Counted from the first letter of the stretch, positions 12,223 through 24,626 are shown. The stretch: 64,000 bases of DNA from Distichodus sexfasciatus (GCA_032718565.1 JAVGVS010000004.1:9464083-9528082), one strand, 5' to 3'. Numbers and translations: made by a program. Notes: generated by a model not told the origin, from the letters alone.

Positions 12223-12869
12223 TTTAAAAAAGTGAGAGAGACATAGACAGATAGAGAGAGACAGGCAAACGCACTGACTGTGACAGAAAGAGAAAGACAT
12301 GAACTAACAGAGACGAGACACAAGAAGACAGCAAGACCTACAGAGTCGTTCAGAGAACTCCCTGACGTTTTTTGCGGACAGACAGAACCGATTCCTCAAA
12401 CGCCTGAAAAAAGGGGATTTCTGCCTCAAATGGCAAACCCTCGCACAACACACACACACAACATAGCACGCCGTAACACACGGAATACTCCTGCACAAGC
12501 TGGAGGAATACGCCGTCACACGCTGCGTTATGCGCACAGCCTCATCAACATATACACACACACACACCAAAACGCAGAATCACCACATCAACACCCATCA
12601 CTGAAAACACTCACACAGCCCAAATCGAGCTCCACACTCATTCATGAACAGCACGAACGAGGCAAATTTAGGCGGTAAACGCAATGACTTCACATGTTAG
12701 TCTCCACATCTCTAATATCATTGCATAAAATTACTAAATAATATCTTGGGGCGCTCTCCCCATATAACAGTATACTATATAGGCAGGCCTGTTGCAATAT
12801 AATTATCAGCACATCTACTAATACGTAAGTGTGTATATGTCCATAGATGTGTGTGTGTGTGTGTGTGTG

Positions 12870-13240
12870 TATTACCGCGATATTCCGCGCACGTAAACGC
12901 ACCGTGACGCTCTGTCTCTCTCTTTCGGTGGTTTTCTTCCTTTAAGCGCGGTCCATATAAAGGCGTGAGCCGTCGAGCTAATTAATCAGTTTGACCACGA
13001 ATTAATTGATTGATTGATAACCTCGACCCCTCCGCTGAGAAACGAGACGCTCCGATTGAGTCACTCCGGTGCCGGCGGCGAGCAGCGTGTGCGCGCACCC
13101 AGAGCGTCTTTTAAACCGACGTCAGTGGGAAAAGGTGGGACGTCAAACCGGAAACAGGACGCCAACGTGGACCCCGGCCTCGCCCCCTTCAATTTACTAA
13201 TAAACCTGATGTCGCCTCTAAGATGGAAATGCTGAAACGA
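12870..13240. promoter_or_regulatory. CpG-rich patch, candidate upstream promoter (possibly mpp2)
   Basis: Clustered CpGs (CGCGATATTCCGCGCACG, CCGGTGCCGGCGGCGAGCAG, TGCGCGCACC) stand out from AT-rich surroundings. mpp2 needs a noncoding first exon to the right of 8.27 kb, so this is a candidate promoter. No transcript evidence. An (AC/GT)n tract at 12846-12871 abuts it. Confidence 0.3.
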
Positions 13241-13911
13241 TGAAATAATGAAGATGCAAAGTTATTTAATATACAAATAGCATATTTTTGTACTTTGATC
13301 ATTTTATTTTCCTCATTTCATCCTTCAGCTTTTTCATCTTACAAAGCACACCAACCTAAAACCCTGACGTTGCCGTTTTAAGACGGAGAAGCTGAAAGAT
13401 TGTGTAACGAAACATCGAAATTAATGCAAATGATAAATTAATTTTACACTTTCATCACTGCATCATTTATCATCTGATAATATAGGAGCCAGAAGGTTTA
13501 ATTAATTGTTCATTTTAAATGTAAGCTATATGTGCCAGATTGCTGTTGAATGCCCCCACCTGGTGGTCACATTTGTAACTGCAATTTAGGTTACGAGACC
13601 TCCATGGAGAAATGAGGGTTTAAAGTTTCTGACAAATTATGAACCAATAGTATTGGTTGTGTCATTATATTTACACTGTTTTGTAACACATTGTATTTTA
13701 TAATGGCAAAATGAATCACAAAGCCAACTAACATTTATTCATTGTTTAATCATCTTAATTTGTGTGAATAACAAATTATTTACAATTGTTGCTTCACAGA
13801 AAATAGAGAGCAAGAGGACCTAACCTATCCCCCACCCCCCCATGTTTGCTCATATTTTGAAGTGAAAAGAGTCTTCAGAACAAGGGTCGCTGGTGCATGC
13901 TGTGTTGACTG

Positions 13912-13917
13912 TTTATT
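13912..13917 (-). terminator. pyy polyadenylation signal AATAAA
   Basis: AATAAA on the minus strand about 110 nt past the pyy stop codon, giving a 3' UTR of roughly 130 nt. Confidence 0.6.
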
Positions 13918-14027
13918 AAATTCATTCATGGTCAGATTTATGGAGGAGTGACCAGAAAGGCGGGAAGCATGGCACCAGATGTACAGTTGCGATGAGAGGA
14001 GAGGAGGAGGAGGAGGTGAAGTGTGGA

Positions 14028-16595
14028 TCACCAGGCAAGACGATCATCAACACTGGCAAAAAAAAAAAAAGGAAACACATCTCAGGTCACGTCTCTAAAC
14101 TCCGGAGGTCAACATAATAAGACTTTTATAATGAGACTATATTACATTATATTCTCTTAATCAGATTTTAATTTGCATGCTTCTTAGTACTTCATTTCAC
14201 TATGTTGTACACTTCATTTCAGTACCATGTACTTTATATGTGGCAAATAAAGAATCTCAATTCCTGACCCTTTATAATGTGCACATTCTGAAATGTGCTG
14301 TTAACTCTCACCGTGGTCTTACGTCTTGATCCTCATTGCCATAGAGCATCTCAGCCACAACCTCCTCAGGAGCAGACCTCTTTCCATATCTGAGAGAAAG
14401 AGAGAATATTTAATCAATGATTACTCTGTATATTGTGATACTGTATCTATAGTGGAAATTTTAATGCAGTATCTTGTGCGCTTTATACTGGTTATTCTGT
14501 TGTATTCTGTGTCCTACATGGCTGCCACATACTTACCTCATCACACTACACTGCCCCTTTAAACTCTTGCCTTTTATATTGTTTTACACTCTTCAAACTG
14601 TTCATATAGTTTTTCTGTATGTTGATGTTTTACACTACACTTTCTGCCTTGTTGTATTGTCTTTATTTGTATTGTCTTGTACTAAATGTCAAACCATTTT
14701 TGCTCCCATTGTACATTTTATATAGCTGGGTTAACAATACACTTTCCTGACTCTTGAATCTTGAATCATTATTTATAAAACCCACACAACATCTATAGCC
14801 GTAAGCAGGACAAAATTAACTCAGCTTTATCATTAATATGGGCCTTTTCTCCAGTGGCATAAAGGGTAAATAACAAGTTTAGAGCTGTAGCAATGCTACA
14901 AGTTCATCCCACTTAATTACATGCCTTGTTGTTTGTTACGCACAGGAAAAGTAGGGGCCTGTGTTGGCTCTGACAAGCGCTGGACAAGCTCATGCTTCCA
15001 CTAACACTGAGAAAATACAATAGAAGTCCCGCCTATGTTGCATGCGGTGTAGGTGTCCTGTGGTTACCAAATGGAAATAATTGGCAAGAAGCACAATGCA
15101 ATAATCGGCTGAATTCCAAAACCTACAGTGCACAAAATGACAGAATATCCAGAGATATTTGAGTCCAAAAGATTTTTTCTTGATACTTTGAAGAAAGACA
15201 CAGTAATATACTTTAAGTGATATAAGTAACGTGTCTCAAGATTTGTTTTACATTGGCAGTATTCAGACCATATCAAATCAATACTCATCAGCTGGAGCGA
15301 TATAGTGTTTAGACATCCCTGTATTTAAGCTGTGTAATACTTAACACCCTGATATTTCCAGATTCTTGCAGGTTTTGGCACCCTAAAAAAATCTGGAAAT
15401 ATCCAGAGTATAAACATTCTTTGGAATAAATTTATCAACAGGCTTGATCAAGGCTTTTTCTTTTTTGTATCATTTTAAGATTGTATCTACCTTTGCCACA
15501 CTGTATATTCAGTGACTGTATGTGTCTAAGGGCTTGTAAAACCTCAAATATGAAACTGTATTTGCTAACAGGACCGTCCGTGATAAACTGGAATGGTCAA
15601 AAATGAGTGTGTAATTGATTAAGCTAAATAGCCTAAAATGTTAGCTGCTGTTCTAATCACATACTAATAGCACTAATAGTTGAAGAGCATAAAATGGTTT
15701 TCAGGTAGCATAAGTACACAGGTCTAATATTGTCAAAAATGTGTTGTTGGTGGTGGTGTTATCACTTCATACACTGTAAAACCTGATGAATTACTTCAAC
15801 ACACACTGTCTGAGGATTGTCTTAAATCATTTAAGTGTATACACTTTAAGAATTTTAGCTTAAAATGTATTTGAATTGAGTAAAAGTAAGTAGTGTATTC
15901 ATTGTAAGAGTAACTTAAATAAAGAGTACCAAAGCTATTGAGTCATTTGAACAAAAAAAGAGTAATTTGCCCTCATATATATAATTATTTTCTAACATAG
16001 ATTAAAAAGTGAGTTGGTGCAACAAAATTATATTACCTCACATCTACTTAAAATTATGCAAAGGACATGGAAGCTCTGAATGTTAAAAAATATAGCATAT
16101 ATACAAATGTAAGTAACATATCACACTATTTTCCAGAGCAAATTCCATTGGTCCATCTGGAGCAATTTGGGCTTAAATGTCTTGGTGAAGGGCTCAACTC
16201 TTTTTTTTCTTTTTTTTTTTTTTTTTTTTAGTTTTGGCTTGCCTAAATCTTATAGTCATCAACACAGGGTTTCAGCCCTCAGACCACTAGGTCAGTACTA
16301 CCCTGGAACAGAAAATACTTGTAAGATTTAAGCATAAAGATCATCTTTTTAAAAATTAAGAAAATCAAACAGGCTTGCAGAGTGAGTGTGTGCTGATTGT
16401 GGCTCACCTCTGCCGTGTGATGAGGTTGATGTAGTGTCTCAGGGCCGTGTGATACTTGGCCATCTCTTCGGGCCCCACGTCTCCAGCTGGAGGTTCTGGT
16501 TTGGGTGGATATGCATCTGCCAGATTGCTCAGACACACCACCACACAAAGGAAGATGGCAACGGGCATCAGCCAGGATCGCACTGTAGTGGACAT
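14028..16595 (-). CDS. pyy: Prepro-peptide YY (NPY-family hormone precursor)
   Basis: Coding exons 16408-16595, 14312-14389 and 14028-14052; 96 residues. Residues 1-28 form a signal peptide ending ...LADA. Residues 29-64 are a 36-residue peptide starting YPPKPEPPAGDVG and ending RHYINLITRQRY, followed by G65-K66-R67 (amidation and dibasic cleavage). A C-terminal flanking peptide runs to ...RVDDRLAW at 96. The intron splits the codon for the Arg before the last Tyr, as in NPY-family genes. The ATG follows an acceptor directly, and an untranslated exon at about 17110-17166 lies upstream. PYY acts on Y-type G-protein-coupled receptors in gut and brain feeding control. Adjacency to mpp2 supports PYY rather than NPY. 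Which teleost paralogue (a or b) is unclear: His21 of the peptide recalls PYYb-type sequences. Two donors 11 nt apart compete at exon 3; the one used here (after 14312) is the one that yields the conserved C-terminus. Confidence 0.94.
14390..16407 (-). other. pyy intron separating the peptide exon from the GKR exon
   Basis: No coding signal. About 14500-14770 looks like a LINE-type 3' end, finishing in TTCCTGACTCTTGAATCTTG. A hairpin lies at about 15350-15405 (TGATATTTCCAGATT ... AATCTGGAAATATCC). A CACTGTAAAA repeat copy lies near 15770-15900. A long T tract at 16201-16229 lies before the peptide exon. Confidence 0.5.
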
Positions 16596-17109
16596 CTGAT
16601 AGAAAAAGAGCTAGATTTTTAAAAAACGACAAAACATACTACATACATACATACATACATACATACATCAAAATATGTAAAAACATTTAAGTCAATCAGT
16701 TAAAATTTTAAATCTTAATTGTTAATTGTGATAGTTGTTAAATATAATCTTTTTTTTTTTTTTTAATCTGGTAGATAAAATAATATTCTGCCTTTGGAAT
16801 GTATGAATCAATATACACTTATTTTTTTATTATCCATATTATGAAAATGGGGACTCGAATGTCCCTTCTAAAAAATAAAATGGTTTTTGTTTAAAGATTC
16901 TGATTCAAGTCTCAAGATTATGAAAATGAAAAATCAATGGAAATCTATGACTGCAGGGTTTAATGACAAAGTACATGTAATTTGCTACAAGAGCTGTCCA
17001 GGGTGCTGATCCCCTGAGCCACTTCTTTTACCAAATTCTACTCAATTCACTGTCATGGCATTGAAGAATAACTCGGTTTAGAAAAGAAAGTCACAAAGTA
17101 GCCACTTAC

Positions 17110-17166
17110 TGTGTGAGTCGCGTAGGCAAGAGGCTGGAGTAGCTGCTGGTGCGGCCAAATTGTTGT
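17110..17166 (-). other. pyy: pyy untranslated first exon
   Basis: A good donor (CACACA|GTAAGTGGC) ends this exon at 17110. The 5' limit is only estimated, as about 30 nt downstream of the TATA box. The next exon starts exactly at the ATG (16595). Confidence 0.55.
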
Positions 17167-17194
17167 CGTTGCTCTCCAGCCCTCAGACCCGCAG

Positions 17195-17202
17195 CTTTTA
17201 TA
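17195..17202 (-). promoter_or_regulatory. pyy TATA box (TATAAAAG)
   Basis: TATAAAAG on the minus strand, in GATGGTATAAAAGCTGCGGG, placed correctly upstream of the untranslated exon. NPY-family genes commonly have TATA promoters. Confidence 0.7.
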
Positions 17203-18400
17203 CCATCTGACCCCGGGGAGGGGCAGAAACTATGCAGAAAACACCCGCTAACCCCAACCTCCTCCCCTAGACTACGCGTCCAGGTTTTATGATTGAATTA
17301 CGGCTATAAATGTAGTCACAATCTCAACATGTACGTATTGTTTCTAGCAAAAACAATAAGTTATATATATGTATATATACTTTCCTACAATTACATCTTT
17401 ATGAAAAAAAAATTTTTAGACTGTTGAGGGTATATTAAAAATGGGGATATTTAAAATGAATTAATTGCACGTAGCAACTTTGTAACTGTAACGAACTAGT
17501 GAAGTTGACCAGTTCTAAGACGAGCATTTTAGTTGCTGCCAGCCTTGGCATGGATGCGACACTATTAAAATATTTGCAGTATAATGCATATGTGATGTAC
17601 ATTTGTTTATATACTGCACTATAGCACAATTTTTACAAACACATTGTTCTCAGTATGCAAGCATTCTTCATGATTTTTTTTAGAAAAATAGTAGTAGTCG
17701 TGTAGTGTAGTTTCTGAAACAAGTTCTTAAAACGAACCAACAGCTACAGCAACAAACAGAATCAACAAACAATCAGGACATGTCAGACACATAGTGTGTT
17801 CCATCTGGACCTAACCCTAGGTCCGTCTGAAACCACTTAAAATACACTGAAAAAAATATAACACTGGCTCAACTTAAAAAAATTGAAGTAATCCGTCACA
17901 CCTAATATTTTAGCATTGCCATAATGTAAATAAACCATTTACTGTAACCTTAAAATTTTAAGTTCATGTAAACTAATTTCTGAAGGTGAAACAAACCAAA
18001 TACTTAAAGTTGTTCTAAATCAAAATAAATGAGTTGGCTACATTACTTAATCTAAATATTATACTAAATCTAACCTGAAATTATAAACTTGACATAAAAC
18101 ACTTTCGAAAGTTTGAGCTAATTAACTTTTTTAAGTCGCACCAAATAGATATTTTAGGCACTCATAATTTAAATATAAAAGCAATTAAACTTAATTTCAC
18201 CTTGCTTTACACTTACAACACATTTATTTTTACAAACACATTAAAGAGAACCAACAGAAGAAAAACACCAATAAGACCTTTTATCAAAATTATGTTTCTT
18301 TAATCCCCATACAACCTTTGACAAACATTTACCTACAGATCACAAGTGACCACAAACAATAAAATATAACTAGAGAGGTACATTTTCTGAAGAAAATGTG

Positions 18401-19612
18401 AGTGGTGCTTGCCGTGGCAAAACTTGGGCCTCAATATTACAATGTTTCCTTCAGTTCTCTGTGAAAAACAACATTTAAAGTGCTGGTATAGCAGTGATAT
18501 GACAATAAGACAATATTGCTTGTATTCATATTGGTAATCATGTTAAGAGCAAAATGCTAATATAGTCAGCATAATGCTAGCAACATGCTAATATAGTTAG
18601 CATAATGCTAACAACATGCTAAGCACTCTAGCATCATGATAGCGACATTCTAAAGCTGTTGCTAGCAACATGCTAATATAGTTAGCATAACGGTAGCAAC
18701 ATGCTAATCAGCTAAACGTCATGCTAGCAACATGCTAATCACACTAGCATCATGTTAGAGACATTCAAATGATGTTGCTAGCAACATGCTAATATAGTTA
18801 GCATAATCCTGGCAACATGCTAATCAGCTAAACGTCATGCTAGCAACATGCTAATCACACTAGCATCATGCTAGGAACATGCTACACATGTTATTAACGG
18901 AACGTTAATTATAGTTAGCATAATGCTAGCAAAATGCTAATATCGTTAGCATCATGCTAGCCACGTGCTAATATAATTAACATAACGCTAGCGACATGCT
19001 AATATTATTATTAGCCAAAATCCACAGTCTAAGTCAATGGGGCAACTTTGGGCGCCTTTTCCGCCCCAGGGGCAAAACTTCTACCCTCTTGCGGGGTATG
19101 TTCTGACACAGCTTGCAAGCCTCTTCAAATGTGGTGAATTTGAGATTTCTACCAAATTCTCACTCTGCGCTTCAATCCGTCAAATTTGCTCTCAATATTA
19201 AGTCTATGGGAATTTCCCCCCATTCTATGTCAATGGGGCAAATTTGGGCATCTTGTGCCCCGGGGGCAAAACCTATACCCTCTTGCGGGGTATGTTCTGA
19301 CAGGTTGCAAACTTCTTCAAATGTGGTAAATTTGACCTTTCTACAAAATTCCCTCTCTGCGCTACAGTCCGTCAAAGTTGGTCTCAATGTTAAGTCTATG
19401 GGACTTTTGGGGGCAATTAACCGCTCACCCCTTAGAAAAGTCACAGCACCCCATTCCCGAATAAGGCGCACGATTCGATACCTCATTCATGGGTCTACGA
19501 CAAACGATGCGGGACTAGTTACGCGCCGAACTTTTATACGGAAGAAGAATAAGAAAAAAAAAAAAAAGCCTGAGAGACAACAATAGCAGTGCTTCGCTTC
19601 GCAAGCACCACT
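18401..19612. mobile_element. Nested element with 12-bp perfect terminal inverted repeats AGTGGTGCTTGC
   Basis: AGTGGTGCTTGC at 18401-18412 is matched by GCAAGCACCACT at 19601-19612. Inside: a GCTAGCAACATGCTAATATA tandem region (18540-19010), then two related ~190 bp blocks (from about 19022 and 19222) each with TCAATGGGGCAA, CTTGCGGGGTATGTTCTGAC and TTCAAATGTGGT, and TTACGCGCCGAAC near the right end. The open frame across 19113-19586 belongs to the repeat, not to a host gene. Confidence 0.6.
18540..19010. repeat. Tandem GCTAGCAACATGCTAAT-type repeats
   Basis: Short units built on TAGCAACATGCTAATATAG and CATGCTAGCAACATGCTAAT with variants (CACTAGCATCATG) recur more than ten times. Confidence 0.8.
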
Positions 19613-20507
19613 AATAACCAAACACATACTTCTAAAGCCCGCCTTCTCCCCAGCCCTACCCTGACAGTACAAATGCCCCGGAGGGTGCCCACGAACGTTA
19701 CTGCCCACAAATTATTACATAAATGAACGTCAAGAACAGGGAAAAGAACACCCCTAACACACAACATGAATTTACCCCACCAACAAAGAATTAAACCTTA
19801 ACCAAAAAGTGTCTATGCCCACAGCCTCATGGGAGCGCGTAGCCTTGCCGGTGCCGCTCGCTACAATATCATCCAAAATGTTAACACTAAATTCTTTTTT
19901 CAAAATGTATAAACATTAACAGTCATTCAGCAAAACATGTTTTGTGTGTGCTTCGCTTTGTATTGTTTTCGTCCGCGCTATAACGTCTTTGGTCCCGGCG
20001 GATTTTTTTTTTTTTGGCGGTGTTGGGGAAGTCTTAACGGTGGATTAACCGCAATGCTTCACACCGTGGTTAATAGTCAAACCGGTTAATCCCTGCAACC
20101 CTAGTGAAATACAGGTTCTGATACTTCACTGCTTTCAACGTTGTTGTTGCAAACGCCGCCCCGCTTGAGGCGTGAAGTGAAATTATAGCGCCAAAGCTAC
20201 TGCTTAAAGATCAAGACAAGAAATCACACTACACCCTAATAAAGTGCTTTTGATGAAATGACAAATTTTACTTTTGGTTCCCTTGCTGTCAATAGCATTA
20301 TAGTAAAATAAAAATAAAATAAATTCACCCATAAGCATAAATTAGAGAAGCTTGGGTTTTAAAAGAGCAAAACTGGATATTTTTAATCACCGAAATGAGA
20401 GAAAAACATTGAACAAACGACAGTTATGGTTTACTTTTTCAGTGTAGGCTGAGTTCATTCATGGTCTAGTCTAGTTCAGTAAACTCTGTCCTTTCAGTGG
20501 AAACCCA

Positions 20508-20536
20508 ATAATAATAATAATAATAATAATAATTTA

Positions 20537-20582
<46 letters not shown>
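20508..20582. repeat. (AAT)n microsatellite
   Basis: About 75 bp of AAT repeats with one TTT interruption. Confidence 0.95.
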
Positions 20583-20583
<1 letters not shown>

Positions 20584-22587
20584 ATGTTTGATTGAAATTG
20601 ATTGAAATTCGAATAAAAATAATGCAAAATATGCTACGTTGCTAGAATAGCTACCGATTAGCGTTTTTCTTTGATGTAACTAATTATCATTTTCTTTTTG
20701 ATTTCACATGCAAAAAATGCAAGCAATTCAATGCACAAAATGCTTTCAAAAATTTTGAATAATAGTGAGACAAAGTACTTTTAGAGGTAGTTGTATATGC
20801 AAATATTGGTCTGCAGTCTCGTCAGTTGTTAACACCGTTTGTCCAAGACAGTGCTCTGATTTTGGCTTGGATTTCGTGTCTATTTTGGTTTATCTGCATA
20901 CAACCCCCAAACCACGCCAACTTTCAGCTGTTTGAGAGTTTTTAAACTTGGCTTTGTTCTCGCTCACCCCCTTTTGCTGGGAAAATTCCTGCTTAGAGAA
21001 CATGTGTTTTTCTCTTTAGCAGCTAAAGCAGTGTTGACAGAACAGGCGTGAGGAGCTTCTCCACGTCAGGCACGTACACTGTAAAATGATTTTGTCAATT
21101 TGTCGAGTTAACATACTTCTTTCATTTACTCGACTCAAAACAATTATCTGTGCAATTATTGTTTTAACTGCGGGAAGCAACATGGCCAAAATAGAAAATG
21201 GCTTTTAATAATGAAGAAAAAACAAGATGCAAAATAAAACCAATAAAACTGATGTCACTGCGTTGTTAAAAGAGCATGTGTACCTGGCAATTAATTAAAA
21301 GTTTTGACTAAACCACTTTGGTCCAATTCCAGACATCGAAACAGTTTTCATGACAGACAGTTAACTAGAGCTAGTTCAACTTCTATTTACCATCCATTTA
21401 ACCCATAAGAACTGGACCCATTTCCCTAAAGGAAAAATTATGTGTTTATAAAAACAGACCACAGGACCACAGAACACATTAATTTGTTTTTTAAATTCTG
21501 CCCCTTACTGGCAAAGATATGGAAAGTTACATATATGTCACACATGCTTATAGTAAATTCTATTCCCTTATTTGAAAAATAAATATTGAGAGTTTTTTTT
21601 TCCATAACATATATTTCAGGTTTTTATTTGCATTTCCACGAGCAAGGCCAATGATTCTAACTCTTTAATGCTTTGCTTAACAAAAAATATTTGACTAATG
21701 GGTTTACAATTGGAAAAAACATGCAAACCAGCTAATAATAATACAGTAATACATATTGGGTAATTAGCAACAAGGCACTGTAGGCTAGGGCTACAGGATA
21801 TACGAAAGCCAAATATATCGATATATTTTCATACGATATAGGATTACACAACATCTTTATATCGATATAGTTTATATGTGTAAAATTATACTAGACTCAA
21901 ATGTGAAAATGTGAAACTCGAGAGCACAAAATTGGCGAATTGATATGTGGTTGTATAATATTGCGTAAACTGTATTTTTCTCCCCTAAAGTCTTTTTTTC
22001 CTGATGTGTTAAAATGGACTCAAGAAAGTATCAATGAGGATGACGTAAGGAAGATGAATGCTTTGCATAATTGAGTAAACTTTCATATATGCTATATTTA
22101 GTTGTGAAGTAAAATATTTCAGACTTTTGTTTAACTATGTTGGTTTATTAGCTATAGAAAATCCGAACGAAAACAAATGACTATTTTATATAATATTCTA
22201 GCTTTTTGCGATGCACTAGTATATTTCAAAGCTAAAGTATGCCCATTATTGAACTTAGAATGCAGGCTGAATGGACCAATAAAAGTAAAGCTTTTATTTT
22301 ATATTTCAAATGCTTGGGAAATTTCTCTACATCATATCTGAACAACCCTGGGCATCTGATCTATTTTCCTCTTGTTATTTTTCTTCCCATGTAAGGCCAA
22401 CTATTCATTTTTTACCACACAGATCACTGCAGCCCACTGCATCAGAAAGCTATATGGCCAGTGTTGTTGACCGGCTAAATGTGCTTCTCCATACGAATGC
22501 AAGACCAGAGTTGGTTTGCAGGTCTGTGACGCCCAAATGTCAGAAATACTGGGATTTTTTATGGTTGGAAACGTCTGTTTTATACAG

Positions 22588-23432
22588 AGGTGGGCAAAGT
22601 AATCCAACACTGGCTACTTAAGTGAAAAGTACAGATACCACTAGTCAAATGTTACTCCAATGTCAACATGGAAACACAGTCAATCTTTTTATTTAAGTTT
22701 AAGTACTGAAGTACTTTTTTAAAAACACTCTAAGTATTAAAAGTATCTTCTTTTCACCGATTGTTGTATTATTGCCGGCTAAACATTCTAAAAAACTTAC
22801 TGCCCTGATCAGTTTTGTGTAGAAGTTGTAGAATAGTCGAAACCCCAGTTAACTTGATTAAAAAAAGGAGTCCTGCTTGACGATGACCATTTCCTGGCAA
22901 GTACATAATCAGCCACAAAAATGGAAAAGTATGGTAGCAAGTTTCAGACACAGCTCTGGGCAGTGTGTGTACACATATACAGTATGTATATAATCAGACG
23001 ACAGCAATAGCGTAAATGCAGCTCAAGCTCACAAATATAACATCAACATTCCAACCTGCTTAAAACGCAGCTCTGCACTCTGTCTACTAACAGCAGTCAG
23101 TCGTTTAATCAAGACAGAAATTGCGATTTTTTGCCGTTACAGTCTATATGTGATGTAACTCACTATTTACCGATGATTAAGTCACCACAACAACCAATCA
23201 CAAGTGAAAAGGGAAGAATATCCACTTTATTCATGATTTAAAAGCAAATTATAACGCAGAACCTGTAAAATGTAGTGAAGGTGCATGTATTTGTTCTTAA
23301 AATGTAGTGAAGGGAAACTTCTTTAAGTCTCCAAATAAAACATACTCAAGGAAGTACAGATGTTTGGGTAAAAACTCTCTACTTAAGTACAGTACTCAAG
23401 TAAATGTACTTAGTTATTGTCCACCACTGGTT
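22588..23432. mobile_element. Non-autonomous hAT-like element, second copy
   Basis: Left end AGAGGTGGGCAAAGTAATCC, right end TAGTTATTGTCCACCACTGG; inside, AAGTACAGATACCACTAGTC and CTTAAGTACAGTACTCAAGT. The left end matches the right end of the element at 2266-3650 in reverse, so the two copies lie in opposite orientation. Confidence 0.6.
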
Positions 23433-23479
23433 TTACAGAAAAAAAAAGTCAAAAAGTGAAATCAAAAGTTGAATCACGA

Positions 23480-23745
23480 GACAATATTATATCGAATCTC
23501 TATAGATTACCATATATCTTCTGCAACGATCAGATTTACATCCTATATTTCATTTCTTATAGAGCCAGTGATTGATATGAGACTATATCATTATCAATAT
23601 GATGATTTAAATTGTGCAATTTCCATTCATATCATATTATTCCTGAGCTCAACCAGCTATTCCAAATGAAAACAATCTTTTCTTTTTAATAGAAAATAGA
23701 CCTCCTGGTTCAATATAAAGTGATAATATCTCATGTGCATTTAGT
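23480..23745. repeat. Dispersed repeat, same family as 8695-9030
   Basis: Carries GATATGAGACTATATCATTA, TCCTGAGCTCAACCAGC and AGACCTCCTGGTTCAATATA, matching the other copies in order. Confidence 0.45.
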
Positions 23746-24567
23746 TGGATTTCAGATCACTTCTGTATCACCGCCTTATACTTTTTCTATTTGTCTCAGG
23801 TATTTGGTCTGTTTTGTTGTCGTTGTTTTAACAATATATGTTTTGCCCTGTTTTGTTGATTTTGTGTATCTTCTTTATTCAAAAACAAAAAGTGACATTA
23901 CAATATGTATGATGTCTGATCCATGTTTCCATTTGGAGCAATACTGTAAGCCTATTGATGTTGGGATTCAATGTGGTTAGAATCCAGATCATTTAATATT
24001 ACACCCTTTGTCCCTTTAGTGTCTTCACTGCTTTGTCCATTCTAATAATTGGATGCAAACTATTGTTTTTAGAATTACCACTTAAATAACATACTTATAA
24101 TGTAAAAAATATAAATCCATCGCTATAAAATTAAAATGCAGTTTATAGTCTGTGTTTTTTCATGTTGGTTCCAAGCAAATGTGTGTGTGTGTGTGTGTGT
24201 GTTTCTGTGAGCAGTTCCCAAGGATAGCTCCGATTTGCCACTTGAATTGACTGCACAACAAACCAAGATAAAACGAGAGAAGGCGATGACCCTCCACTTC
24301 ACCCTATCGTCGTGGGCAAATATGGTGAAAGCCGGCTGAGATAAGGACTACACTAAATATTTTGCTACACTAACTGCACAAATAGCCCATCCCGGGATAA
24401 TGCCCTGGTAATTGCCCAGGCTTGAGGCAAAAGAGGGTCTGCTAGCAAACAAGGTGTGCTAATGTCTGTTTGCTAGGTAAACCTTCTTGTCCAAAGAGCT
24501 CAATGAGGAGGGGTTGCATCAAAGATTCTTCATGAACTTATTTCAGCGTTAGAAAAATGAGAAATGG

Positions 24568-24569
<2 letters not shown>

Positions 24570-24623
<54 letters not shown>
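24570..24623. repeat. (AT)n microsatellite
   Basis: About 54 bp of perfect AT repeat. A (GT)n tract of about 25 bp lies at 24178-24202. Confidence 0.95.

Positions 24624-24626
<3 letters not shown>

Larger units (their letters stand above)
8269..14027. other. Intergenic region between mpp2 and pyy (includes the unseen mpp2 5' end)
   Basis: No coding exon recognised. Holds a dispersed repeat (8695-9030), a degenerate TTGGATG array broken by a SINE (9365-9895), a SINE (11981-12222), (AC)n tracts, a GC-richer block near 10440-10720 and a CpG-rich patch at 12870-13240. The stretch 13240-13900 is AT-rich with no feature apart from a CTCF-like site at 13551-13570 and the pyy poly(A) signal. Confidence 0.6.
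17846..20446. mobile_element. Non-autonomous DNA element with CACTGAAAAA termini, host of a nested element
   Basis: The left end ATACACTGAAAAAAATATAA and the right end TTTACTTTTTCAGTGTAGGC are inverted relatives. The left 350 bp resemble 27140-27385, which ends in GGTTTTACAGTGCAGG. No transposase remains. The pairing of these two ends is an inference. Confidence 0.4.

Noticed and set aside
12280..12678. 132-codon open frame with Thr/His-rich sequence
   Set aside because: Composition follows (AC)n-type text; no domain, no splice context, not conserved with anything I recognise.
15350..15405. Hairpin GATATTTCCAGATT ... AATCTGGAAATATC as a possible small RNA
   Set aside because: Stem is short (about 14 bp) with a long loop, and nothing else supports a microRNA or other RNA gene.
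19113..19586. 157-codon open frame
   Set aside because: Lies inside the repeat element 18401-19612 and contains its duplicated blocks; no host-protein similarity recognised.
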